DNA from: Chara braunii
Taxonomy: Eukaryota; Streptophyta; Charophyceae; Charales; Characeae
Assembly (NCBI GenBank): GCA_003427395.1
Contig: BFEA01000727.1
Span: 628,727 to 649,869, forward strand
Direction: 5' to 3'
Length of the DNA stretch: 21,143 nt
Below the pieces are notes generated by a model. The model saw only the letters and a program-made list of their open reading frames with translations, was not told the DNA's origin and did not search any database. The position numbers and the translations under genes are program-made. Positions 8,336-17,200 of the stretch are shown piece by piece (position 1 is the first letter of the stretch; the number at the start of each line of letters is the position of its first letter).

Positions 8336-10035
8336 CCCGTACGCGGGAGGGGAACTGAGGCATCGTGTCTCGTTCCTAGTGAGCGATGAACTCCCCATGG
8401 ATATCTTGTTACGTATGTACTACCTCTCTGTGGCACAGCCCCAGTTTGACTGGGACCGAAAAGTGGTCAAACACACTTTGCCACGTGGAGGGACCGCCAA
8501 ATTATGTAAGTTCAAAGTTAGTGGTCTGATCGATTCCTATGGATGCATGTGTGTGGCCGCATTCTATAATTATTATAAGCAAAATCAAGAGGAGGGTGTG
8601 TATCTAGTTTATGTCTCTGCTGCAGGCGAGCCGGTGAAAATGCCGCCGGAGATAGAGGGAGTAGTTGCTAAATACCCTGATCTATTTGAAGAGCCGACAA
8701 GGGTTGTTGAGAGGGAGGTCGTCCACGCGATAGAGATTATCCCAGGGTCTAGCATTCCAAAGGGAAGGATCTATCGGATGTCTCCAGGCGAGCTTGATGA
8801 GCTTCGCCGGCAACTCAAGGAACTCATAGAAAAGGGTTGGATCCGGCCGAGTGTTTCTCCTGATGGGTCTCCAGTCCTATTTGTACCCAAAAAGAAGGAA
8901 GGAACACTTAGGATGTGCATTGACTATAGGGGCCTCAATGCCATCACTGTCAAGAACAGAGAGCCCCTACCGCGCATCGATGACTTGCTAGATATAGTGC
9001 AAGGGTGTCGGTACTTCAGTAAGATAGATCTGAAGTCCGAGTACCATCAAATTGCAATCCGGCCCGAGGACCAACACAAAACCGCTTTTCAAACCAGGTA
9101 CGGTCTGTACAAGTTTGTGGTGATGCCTTTCGCCCTTTGCAATGCTCCTGGCACCTTTCAACACGCTATGAATCGGATATTTCATGACTACTTGGATAAG
9201 TTTGTCATCGTGCACCTCGATGACATACTTATTTTTTAGTAAGACTGTCGAGGAGCACGTTGCGCACTTGGACAAAGTCCTTAGTCTTCTGCGACAACAC
9301 AAGTTCAAGATCAACGGTGAGAAGTGCGAGTTTGGTTGCACCCGTGTCTTGTACTTGGGTCATGAGATTTCCGCGGAGGGATTAAAGCCCGATGACGCGA
9401 AGGTGGCCAGCATTCGTGACTGGCCGCGTCCTCAGTCTGTGACTGAGATGAGGTCTTTCTTAGGGATGACCGGCTACTATCGCAATTTCATGAATAACTA
9501 TAGCATAGTTGCCGCCCCTTTGACTGACCTAACTCGCCTTGACACCCCATGGGAGTGGACAGACAGATGCGAGGCTGCTTTCAGACATCTGAAGCATGCG
9601 TTGACGCATCATGAGGTCTTGAAACTTCCCGATCCTGACAAGCCATTTATAGTAACTACGGATGCTAGCCAATATGGCATAGGTGTCGTACTTGCACAGC
9701 AGGAGGGGAAAAAGTTGAGGCCGGTAGAGTACATGTCCAAAAAAATGCCCTCTCAGAAGTTGGCTAAGTCCACCTATGAGAATGAGCTCTATGTGATCTA
9801 TAAGGCGCTCATCCATTGGAGGCACTATCTCCTTGGGAGGTTCTTCTACGTCAGGACTGATCACCCGACCCTGAAGTGGATGAGAACCCAACCTGTGCTC
9901 TCCGACGCTCTGAAGCATTGGATTGAAGTCATAGAGCAGTATGACTTCGAGCCCCAGTACATCAAGGGCGAGTACAACAAGGTTGCTGATGCGCTGTCAG
10001 CCTGTCGCGTAGACCTGATTTCTCAGGTGCACTGA
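8320..10035 (+). pseudogene. pol: Reverse transcriptase and RNase H segment of pol
   Basis: RNA-dependent DNA polymerase with its RNase H. Frame one runs to TAG 9237-9239 and holds the aspartic protease tail (PMDILL), the RT entry (IYRMSPGEL), [21 protein letters not shown] (usual G is E), [13 protein letters not shown] (usual G is A) and the catalytic box as HLDD (9213-9224) instead of YLDD. Both catalytic Asp remain. A six-T run (9232-9237) breaks the frame. The next segment (readable from about 9238 to TGA 10033-10035) holds the RT thumb/connection (YLGHEIS, FLGMTGYYRNF) and an RNase H with its four acidic positions in TTDAS, YENELY, RTDHPTLK and ADALSA. An apparent one-base loss near 10029 separates it from integrase. 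Confidence 0.88.
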
Positions 10036-11518
10036 TTACTGAGTTCGATCTTCCGAACGATGTTACTCGCTCTTTGGTGGAAGCCTATCGCGAGGACCAG
10101 TTCATGTCTGAGATCATACGCAAACTTGAGGCGAAGGATGAAAAAACTTCTGCCGAGTTTGAGTTCGTCAACGGCTTCCTGTTCCTTGAGAAGGCAGGGA
10201 ACAAACAATTGTGTGTCCCAAATAAAGAGTCTTTGCGTAGTTTATTTTTAGGCGAGTGTCATGATGCCACCGGCCATTTTGGCTATAAAAAGACAGCAGC
10301 CAATCTGCTGCAGCGGTTCTGGTGGCCCACGATGATGCGAGATGCCCAGCTGTACGTGGAGACTTGTCAGGTCTGTAAGAGGGACAAGCCACGTACTCAG
10401 GCTCCTCTTGGGCTCCTGAAGCCCCTTCCGATTCCGGAAAGGCCTGGTGAGCGTTTGTCCATGGACTTCATAGATACACTCGTCACCAGCAAGAGCGGGA
10501 TGAGACATATCTTTGTCATCGTGGACAAATTTAGTAAGTATGCTAGGTTGATAGCCATGCCGGAGACAGCGAAAACTGAGTACGTTATCAGACTGTTCAA
10601 AGAGAACTGGGTAAGAGATTTTGGTCTACCCAAGTCAATCGTGAGTGACAGGGATGTCAGATTTACAAGTGAGTTGTGGAAGGCTGCTGCTGCCGAACAG
10701 GGAACGCGGCTGATGACTTCGGGTAACCACCCCGAGGAAAAATGGCCAGGCCGAACAATTGAATCGCGCTGTCCAACACCTGTTGCGGCATTACATCAAG
10801 CCCAATCAGGTCGATTGGGACGAGAAGCTTGCTCTCATCACTAGTCTGTATAACAATGTTGTGCACAGCGCCACCGGGGTGAGCCCAAACAGCTTACTAC
10901 TGACCTTCAAGCCAGTTTGCTTATCGTTACAAACAGAAGATGCAGCAGGCAGTAGAACAGATGCAAAGGGCACAAGCGACAATAATAGAATCTGAAAACA
11001 GACACTGCCGCCCATCTACATTCCAGGTTGGGGATAGAGTCTGGGTTAAGTCCTCAGAATTGGGACAGGAGCACGGGATCTCCCGCAAGCTCATGCCTCA
11101 ATACTTTGGACCATGGGAGGTCTTAGATATAGTCGGGATGGATCCGGATGGGCCTTCTTACGTAATCCGGATCCCTGGTCATCTCCGCACATATCCTGTC
11201 TTTCACGCCTCTAAGCTTGCACCCTTCAAGGAAACAGACCAGTTTCCCTCTCGTCGCTCGATGCTGCCCCCAACCATGGAAGGAGAGGTGGATATCGATG
11301 ACATCGTGGATCACAGGGAGCTGCCAGTGCCAAGACCGACCGGCAGGGGACGTCGTCCGAAACCGAAGCTGCAGTACCGCATTCGGTTCCGGCATCATAT
11401 TGATCCAAAGGAAGATCGATGGTTCACCAGGGAGGAACTCATGCAGACCGCTCCTCAGGTTGTAGCCCAATACGAGAAATCTCTGCAGAAGGGAAAGCGC
11501 CCAATGATTGAAGACTGA
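10035..11518 (+). pseudogene. pol: Integrase with chromodomain-like C-terminus, split into three frames
   Basis: Inserts the cDNA into chromatin. The first frame (10035-10844) has the HHCC zinc module (HDATGH ... CQVC, about 10260-10380) and the DDE core with Asp in SMDFID and in SDRDVRF. A five-A run (10738-10742) shifts the frame just before the catalytic Glu, which is found in the next frame at 10753-10755 (NGQAEQLNR). The second frame runs to 10995. The third frame is readable from about 10913 and ends at TGA 11516-11518. It holds the GPF/Y motif (YFGPWEV) and a chromodomain-like module (about residues 116-180 counted from ATG 10940): YRIRFRHH, DPKEDRWFTREEL, then a final helix. One cage tryptophan is Phe, as in divergent (group II-like) chromodomains. 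Such modules direct insertion to marked chromatin. Confidence 0.85.
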
Positions 11519-12540
11519 GCTTCTCAGAGGACTGNTGAAGNTATGGAGGAGGGAATGCGAGGCCACAGCCTCGATGAGCCCCTTTCAGGCCCTGTCAAGC
11601 AGCACGTCGGCCGCCCTAAGTGAAGGCAGGCTCGACGAGGACCTGAGGGGCCCTATTTCGGCCACCACGCAACTAAGGAAATTCAGGCAGTTGCGCAGCG
11701 CCAGTTGGTTGAAAGAACCCAGGCCCTGGGCCGCCTGTTTGCATGTATCGAAGGCAGGCCCTGGGCTGGATATGGGATGTGGGCCAAACACAGGCCGAAG
11801 GCAGTTGGGCGCAAGCAACCACCTCAGGCCCNGGGCCTGATTTGTTTCGGACTGGGCCTCAGCCTGACGGGGCCTACCGAAAGCTTCTTGGGAAAGGCCC
11901 AGNGCAGCCTGGGACAGAACGCAGGCAGGCCACTTCCATATAGTAAAGGGCCTGCCTCNGNATGGGGCATTCGGGTGCTGGCTGCATGCTGCGCAAGNGC
12001 TGCTGCGCTGAAGCTGGCCAGCGCTCACGCGCTCACGGGCGAGCTGGAAGGAGCAGGCAGCCATAGCCNAGCTGCGCTGCTGTNNGCTNNGTGTGGCGCA
12101 GGGTGGTCCTTGGGTGCATGTGGCATCTGTGTGTTGGGGAACGAGGTTGTGAGTGATGCGAGAGACATACCTGGTGCTGGAAGCGTGCGGCATTGGCCGC
12201 TATCTGCTCGTACTTAGGGAGAGCTGTTATCGTCATCTTCGGCATTGTAGTCTAGGCTAGATAGGATCTGCCATCTGTAGTCTGGGCGCCGAGCGCCAGA
12301 TAGGATATCAACATTGGTTCTTCGTTGATGATGATGATGAGACTATTCCAGCATTGTCAATTATGAGCTTTTGGTGTGCTCTTATTTGGTGAAACTCGTG
12401 ATCCAATTCTGCTATTGGTTCGAGGTCACGACTATCTGGTCTTATGTGTATGATGCTGCTTAATTGTTGAAGTTCGCTATTGCTCATCTTCCTTGCATAA
12501 ATAAATAAATCACACAAATTGGTACCAGGCTACTACCAGC
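11519..12540. other. GC-rich flank of the chromovirus with many N bases; no gene
   Basis: A purine tract (GGAGGAGGGA, about 11543-11552) lies just after the pol stop and would suit a polypurine tract, with a 3' LTR beginning near 11554. The following DNA is dense in AGGCCC/GGGCCT words and contains Ns at about 11535, 11542, 11832, 11903, 11959, 11961, 11998, 12069, 12084-12085 and 12089-12090. Long stop-free frames here reflect the GC content. The last 200 bp become AT-richer. No matching 5' LTR was recognised. Confidence 0.4.
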
Positions 12541-12542
12541 TT

Positions 12543-12632
12543 TACGGAGATCAAACGTGAGTCCATGTGAATCGTACGGAGATTGAACATCACTGCATGT
12601 GATTCGTAAGGCAATCGAACATCAGCATGCGA
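12543..12632. repeat. Three tandem ~32-bp units
   Basis: Units at 12543-12574, 12575-12606 and 12607-12632 (partial) share the pattern TACGGAGAT, then YRAACRT, then CATGTGAATCG. Units 1 and 2 are exactly 32 bp each and differ at several positions; unit 3 is more decayed. Confidence 0.7.
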
Positions 12633-12800
12633 ACACTGTCACTGCACGACTCGAGGTAATCGCAGTGCCAAGTAACCCATCTGCTCTGCGACACTCGTGC
12701 TGAACGGTAGGTAGGTATTAAGGAGAGTGGAGGTCAATAAGATGGAAGAAAATGCAAATCACAAATACACTGGACTACTTCTCCAAAGAATACACTAGAG

Positions 12801-12912
12801 GCATGCCCATAAGGTCATCATTTAAGAGGGGCGGTCTTTGCTTTCTACAAAGCAGGGCATGCCCATAAGGTCATCATTTAAGAGGGGCGGTCTTTCCTTT
12901 CTACGAAGCAGG
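12801..12912. repeat. 56-bp tandem duplication
   Basis: Bases 12801-12856 and 12857-12912 are adjacent 56-bp copies differing at two positions (54/56). Each begins GCATGCCCATAAGGTCATCA. They lie beside a foldback-arm-like sequence at 12928-12990. Confidence 0.9.
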
Positions 12913-13123
12913 GTATACAGTAAAAAAGCTGGGGACAAACCAGAGTTCAAGCAGCCACTTAAACCCTGGTAGAAACCAGGTAGAAAGAAAGTTCTATAAA
13001 TAGTAGTAGTATAATATAATAAGAAAATCATAAAGTCAGCTATAAACCATGGTGAAAGAAACACAGACACTCCCGTACAAATCAGAAATCAGTTCAGTTC
13101 AAAACATCACCGATAAACTCGCC

Positions 13124-13173
13124 GGCTTCTCCAAAGAATACTCTGCATCCACGCCCGTATGGGCTTTCTTTAA
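13124..13173 (+). repeat. 50-bp direct repeat, partner at 13341-13390
   Basis: Bases 13124-13173 and 13341-13390 are both 50 bp, start GGCTTCTCCAAA and end ATGGGCTTTCTTTAA, and differ mainly in a 7-base block. The second copy is the unpaired left-side insertion inside the foldback element. A partial third copy (CTTCTCCAAAGAATAC) is at 12779-12794. The module therefore moves or duplicates together with the foldback family. Confidence 0.75.
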
Positions 13174-13224
13174 GAAGAACCGGCTTTCTTTTTTACACAG
13201 CAGTGTATCAACCAGGGTTTGTAC

Positions 13225-13671
13225 CAAGAGTGGTTTTGTACCTTGGTTTGTACCCTGGTTTATAAGAGGGCTTTAAGTGGGTGGCGTGTTCCCTGGCTTG
13301 TCCACAGCTTGTACCAACCCTGGTTTATGCCCAGCTTTATGGCTTCTCCAAACAATACTCTGCATCCATGCAAATATGGGCTTTCTTTAAACCACCGGTA
13401 CTTCCTAAAGCTGTGCCCGTTAACACGCCACAATTTTAGGAAACGTACGGGACACTATAGGAGCGCCCAAATTCATCCAACTAGAAATGTTTCTACTCTA
13501 TTTTTTTCCGCGGTTGATTACTGGGCCAAGTACTGGTGGTTTAAGAAGAACCGGCATAAAGCTGGGCACAAACCAGGGTTGGTACAAGCTGGGGACAAAC
13601 CAGGGAACACGCTGCCGACTTAAGGCCCTCTTATAAACCAGGGTACAAACCAAGGTACAAAAACACTCTTG
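13225..13671. mobile_element. Foldback (long inverted repeat) element with 116-bp arms
   Basis: The left arm 13225-13340 and the reverse complement of the right arm 13556-13671 are both exactly 116 bp and agree at 108 positions. Arms begin CAAGAGTG and end with AGCTTTAT at the inner side. Inside, pairing resumes after a 38-nt left-side insertion: AAACCACCGGTACTT near 13388-13402 matches the complement of the right side near 13525-13540. The arms are made of repeated CCAGGGT/ACCCTGG and TTGTACC words. There is no coding capacity. This fits a foldback-type or MITE-like non-autonomous DNA element. A diverged direct copy of the right arm lies at 12928-12990. Confidence 0.8.
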
Positions 13672-13750
13672 ACGCTTGATTCAGCTGGCAGATGTCCCGA
13701 ACAACCAGCAACGGTGTGAGCAAGAATGACAAGAAATGTCCCAAATTATT

Positions 13751-13828
13751 AAGAAAAAACAAGAACAAAAACAAGAACAAAAACAAAAACAAAAACAGAA
13801 AAGAAAAGAAAAGAAAAGAAAAGAAAAT
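13751..13828. repeat. AAAAC/AAAAG pentanucleotide microsatellite
   Basis: Imperfect ACAAAA units change into a clean AAAAG series (about 13797-13826). On the minus strand this is a long polypyrimidine tract about 45-120 nt downstream of the kinase exon's 5' splice site, so within the inferred intron. Confidence 0.85.
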
Positions 13829-13871
13829 CCATCTGTTGAAGAAGAGCACCTTCTTAGAAAAATCACCTTAC

Positions 13872-14186
13872 CATGGAGGTGTTCCTTCAAGCTTCCATTT
13901 GCCATGAATTCTAGCACAAGCATCCTTTCTCCTTTTTCGGCGCAGAAGCCGATCAGATTGACAAGATGTCGATGGTGCAGACGGCCGGGCATGAGCACTT
14001 CTTTTCTGAATTCCTCATCTCCTTCTTTCCTCCCTTTCTCCATGCGTTTAACGGCTGCGATTTTCCCGTCGGGCAGATACGCCTTATAGACAGTGCCGAA
14101 CCCTCCCTTGCCAATGACTGTTGTGAAATCGCAGGTTGCTTCTTTCAAGGCTTTTAACCTGAAAGTGCCAAAGGCTGGTAGAGGAG
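13872..14186 (-). CDS. Exon of a receptor-like protein kinase (N-lobe of the kinase domain)
   Basis: The 105-codon stretch translates to a Ser/Thr kinase N-lobe of plant receptor-like kinase type. It shows a GTFRLKALKEAT lead-in, then the glycine loop GKGGFGTVY, the ATP-binding Lys in AAVKRM, the helix-C Glu in FRKEV, HRHLVNLIGFC and the hinge LVLEFMANGSL, ending HLHG. Borders are splice-like: on the minus strand a polypyrimidine-CAG acceptor ends at 14187 and the exon ends CATG before GTAAGG at 13871. Both edges have the same phase (315 bp; one base of a split codon at each side). An in-frame TGA lies just upstream of the acceptor. Catalytic-loop (HRD) and DFG exons are not found below 13872, where microsatellite and foldback DNA follow. 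It is either an exon of a long-intron gene or a stranded fragment. Confidence 0.72.
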
Positions 14187-14472
14187 CTGCAAAGGAGTTT
14201 CAACAATATGACAAATGCCTGCAGCATTAGCAAAGCACAACCTTTTTATATTTTTTAAAAGCCTAGCTGGGTAGACCCTATACAACCTACACATTTGTGT
14301 TTTTTTAATAACTTTTTTCCCCTTTTTTTCCTTTTTTCCCCCCTTGTTCTATATATAACCCAGACATGAATCAGCAGAAGGCAAAGCTTTAGCACAAGGA
14401 AGACCACATTTCTTTGATGCCCCCGTTGTCGAATTTACTGCCATAACATGGGCAGGTACACCTTCATTCAAC

Positions 14473-14520
<48 letters not shown>

Positions 14521-14545
14521 TAATAAAATATTAATAATAATAATT
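14473..14545. repeat. (AAT)n microsatellite
   Basis: An almost perfect TAA/AAT run covers about 47 bp (14473-14519), followed by interrupted AAT units. Confidence 0.9.
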
Positions 14546-14625
14546 AATGTTTGTAATTACTAATCAGTAATTAACATCACGTGCCTGAGATGGCCTCGTG
14601 CCACTCCACACAAGTCAAACTAGCC

Positions 14626-14677
14626 ACTAGTTCGATTTAACTAATTATAAATTAATAATTAGTTAAATCAAACTAGT
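14626..14677. other. 52-bp AT-rich near-palindrome
   Basis: ACTAGTTCGATTTAACTAAT (from 14626) is mirrored by its reverse complement ending in ACTAGT at 14677. One mismatch is in the outer 20 bp and the loop is only a few bases. It directly abuts the inverted repeat at 14681-14804. Confidence 0.75.
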
Positions 14678-14680
14678 TAC

Positions 14681-14804
14681 GTCGGAGGCCGGCTTGAGGC
14701 ATGCTGCCCGCCGTGTTAATGATTAGAAAAACGAATTACGGTTTCCATATGCGTCATTCTGTGGCATCAGGCCGCAAGCCTCAAGCCTCAAGCCGTCCTC
14801 CGAC
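14681..14804. other. 124-bp inverted-repeat unit with 20-bp ends
   Basis: GTCGGAGGCCGGCTTGAGGC (14681-14700) matches the reverse complement of 14785-14804 at 19 of 20 positions. The right side also contains a repeated CTCAAGC. Possibly a MITE remnant; no target-site duplication is evident. Confidence 0.6.
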
Positions 14805-15528
14805 ATACCATGCATGCACAAACAGGGAGAGATTTTGTCCTTGTTGATTTTCGCAGTCTCTCGGGAGACCCATGCACCTGGATGCAATCACGGAAAAAAC
14901 ACAGTACGATTCTATTTCCACCTTTTTCACTGGTCGCAAATCACTAGGGGACGAAAGGGAGTGCATCTAAACAGTGAATCTACAGGGCACAACGAACTGG
15001 TTAATTAAACGCAGGGAGGACGGGGCAATTTGTGATGGTCAGCTCCGAAAGAGGTCAGAGCAAACACAACAAGCAGCGACTGGGCGAGCGAATAAGTTGA
15101 GAGAGGCGGTAGTGTAATCCTCCGATCACATTTGGCGCAGCTTACCCGCATTCCAAGGCCAGGAAGCGACATCAGTATTCGGCAAAAACCTCCAAGATTG
15201 CTAAGACACAGATTTGGTGAGAGTCGAGAGACCGTCGAGACTCTTCACACACGCGCCATTTCCCTTGGGCTGTCCAAACCCTGTGGGTTACCGACGCCCT
15301 CCAATCCTTTTTCCACCCTTCTCAGCAGTTTCCTATTCCTCGTTGCACAGCACCTGAGCCCCAATGAAACGACCTTCCCACTGCCTGCCTGTCAATCCCT
15401 TTCCCACACCTATACCTACAGCTCTCACCACCCGATTGCCCTCGTCCCACCCCAATTACCACAGCCCCCAGCCATGCCCTCCCACTCCCCAATAGCGTCT
15501 ACGGTCCAGAAACCAGAATAGACGGATA
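14805..15528. other. No recognisable gene
   Basis: The frames present are short or Pro/Ser/His-rich with no known motif. From about 15290 the plus strand is markedly C-rich. Confidence 0.4.
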
Positions 15529-15745
15529 CCTACAAGACACACAGTCTACATCACCTGTTCGCATGTCCCTTCTGCTATAATCCATTGGCTTGACCCATGG
15601 CTCTTCCCATCCCATTGCTCGTTCTCCTCCCCCACCCTACAAGACATGCAGTCTTAGACTACCGCACGGGTTCGCATGTCCCTTCTGCTATAATCCATTG
15701 GCTTGACCCTTGGCTCTTCCTGTCCCATTGCTCGTTCTCGTCCCT
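15529..15745. repeat. Two tandem ~110-bp units
   Basis: Two adjacent units begin CCTACAAGACA at 15529 and 15636. They share TTCGCATGTCCCTTCTGCTA (15558 and 15671), ATTGGCTTGACCC and CCCATTGCTCGTTCTC with few changes; an indel of about 6 bp separates the two alignments. Not coding. Confidence 0.8.
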
Positions 15746-16686
15746 CCACCCCCCGACCCACATCGTAGCAGTCGGACACAGACCCAAGCCCCTCACTGGC
15801 TCTACTCTCACTCTCTCTTACCGAGGTTCAACTTTCTTAGTCGTCAAACAACTCTACCCTCGCAGGGGTAGTATGCGTAGCCATTACCTTAGCGCTCAAA
15901 AGCGTGCACTAGAGGATAGGCAGAGATTACATGGAAACCCACAGACGGAAGACGTATGCACAAGGCAATCGCTGCAACGCTGTTGATCTTTCAAGGATGT
16001 GTTACACAACACACACTCCTCATCTCATAGCTCTCAAACGACTCGCATGAGCTCTCTGGTGTTATTAGAAAGAAAATGAGTTTTTGAAAATTTTAATCGG
16101 AAAAACAAAAGTTGAGGGCAAGTCATAGAAAAGATCATCCAACACAGACAGGAGAGAGGAAGGAATCATTGACTGGAAATATCCGGACGGAAAAGTACCG
16201 GAACTGGATGAATTGCGCGAGACGCATGCTGTTGTGTTCACCCTCTCTAGGAGTGGAGCAGACCTCATGCCTGCAGAGAAACATAAGTGGATAAATCAAT
16301 TAATGATTATTAATCAGTCAATAAAGAGGACAAGCTAAAGACGATGAAAATGATGCCTTTCATTGCAAAACCTGCGAAGAAAGAAGCTCACTCATGCTAC
16401 CTAGTCTTCAATCACGACGAGCATGCGAAGATAGCACCGGATATAAAAATAAAGGAACTCTGCTGCAAGGGCTTGATTTGCATGATGACAAGGTGGAAAA
16501 AGGTTTGAAAAACAAACCACTCAAGGTGTGAATCTATCCACATTTGCAGTGACATACAGTCAGAATCTGCTGGCTGGGGGAAAGGGGGGAAAGTTAAAAG
16601 TACTGAAAACAACAATAATTAAAGAAATCCAGAATCTGTTAACAGCAAAGCTTTGGAAAATTTGGATACAATTCAATGATATCCCA
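15746..16686. other. No recognisable gene
   Basis: Small frames only, none with a motif I know. Local base composition varies and no repeat structure was noticed. Confidence 0.4.
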
Positions 16687-16797
16687 CTACCATCTTCCCC
16701 CGAATAGAATGTACCGTCATTGTGCCTGTATTTAGGGCACCTTTCATTCTAGATACAGCAATAATGACCGTACATTCTATTCAGGGGAAGACGTTAG
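16687..16797. mobile_element. Hairpin MITE-like element, copy 1
   Basis: A 111-bp unit whose 47-bp arms (16687-16733 and 16751-16797) are inverted repeats agreeing at 39 of 47 positions, with a 17-nt loop. The ends read CTACCATCTTCCCCCGAATA on the left. A second unit of nearly the same size with closely related ends (CTACCGTCTTCCCCCGAACA) lies at 18605-18717. Two copies in one window make this a family and not a chance palindrome. Confidence 0.75.
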
Positions 16798-16916
16798 GTT
16801 TCCGTGGATTCATCCTGAACAAATTGGAAAATTAATAGTATTTAATACCAAGCAAACAGAGTCCCGATGTGGACTCTCCAAACCACTGAGCTCCTCTCTC
16901 TGCCAACTGCGGTGCC

Positions 16917-17196
16917 ATGACAGTCATACTTAAGGTCAAGACAGATGAACCACCAGTCTGTTTCCCCTCCCAGACACTGATAGTCGAGGAAAGGTCACAC
17001 TTTGCTACGATACGACAAATCCCCACCTCTGCTTCCGCTGCCGGGACCGAGGATATCTGAGAACAGATCGAGCATGACCAACAGTCCCAACACTGGCGAA
17101 AGAGAGAAAACTGTGTCCCAACATGTTGGTGAAGGTGGGACAGTCACCGGGAACATGGTTAATGACAGAAAAAAAAAGCGCAGAGGAAAGAAGTAG
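16917..17196 (+). pseudogene. Fragment of a LINE ORF1-like (CCHC) protein
   Basis: From 16917 one frame reads VILKVKTDEPP. After a frame change near 16990 a second frame reads LCYDTTNPHLCFRCRDRGY (16999-17056), resembling the zinc-knuckle region of LINE ORF1 proteins. Two Cys are kept (17030-17032, 17039-17041), but the usual His is Tyr and the last Cys is Arg. A third overlapping frame ends in a basic RKKKRRGKK tail at TAG 17194-17196. It is short and degraded. The LINE ORF2 tail at 19452 may be from the same family, but the intervening 2 kb holds other insertions. Confidence 0.45.
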
Positions 17197-17200
17197 GGGA

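Larger units (their letters stand above)
6142..11518 (+). mobile_element. Ty3/Gypsy chromovirus, coding region nearly complete but inactivated
   Basis: Gag, retropepsin, reverse transcriptase, RNase H, integrase and a C-terminal chromodomain-like module occur in order on the plus strand over 5.4 kb, the full Ty3/Gypsy chromovirus layout. The reading frame is broken at least ten times: T-run at 6401-6406, TAA 6419-6421, TGA 6803-6805, TGA 8275-8277, an indel near 8325, T-run at 9232-9237, an indel near 10029, A-run at 10738-10742, an indel near 10912, and a gag/pol frame change near 7900. Several family-critical residues are also substituted. LTRs should flank it, but no convincing pair could be seen by eye between 4900-6100 and 11540-12540. 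Confidence 0.9.

Noticed and set aside
11585-12217. Long open frames on both strands with X residues
   Set aside because: GC-rich repetitive DNA with N bases lacks stops by composition; no protein motif.
12417-12427. tRNA B-box-like GGTTCGAGGTC
   Set aside because: No cloverleaf or A box could be placed around it.
5116-12520. LTR pair of the chromovirus (about 5116-6070 and 11554-12520)
   Set aside because: Starts look faintly alike and lengths are similar, but internal sequence does not align by eye; insufficient to annotate.
13631-13849. Minus-strand Phe/Leu-rich frame resembling a membrane protein
   Set aside because: It is a translation of the AAAAG/AAAAC microsatellite in the inferred kinase intron.
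15132-15521. 129-codon Pro/Ser-rich plus frame
   Set aside because: Low-complexity C-rich DNA, no ATG at the apparent start and no recognisable domain.
17115-17125. Plant snRNA upstream-element-like word before the U2-like sequence
   Set aside because: Only an imperfect match (GTCCCAACATG) and no TATA box at the expected distance, so a functional U2 promoter is not supported.
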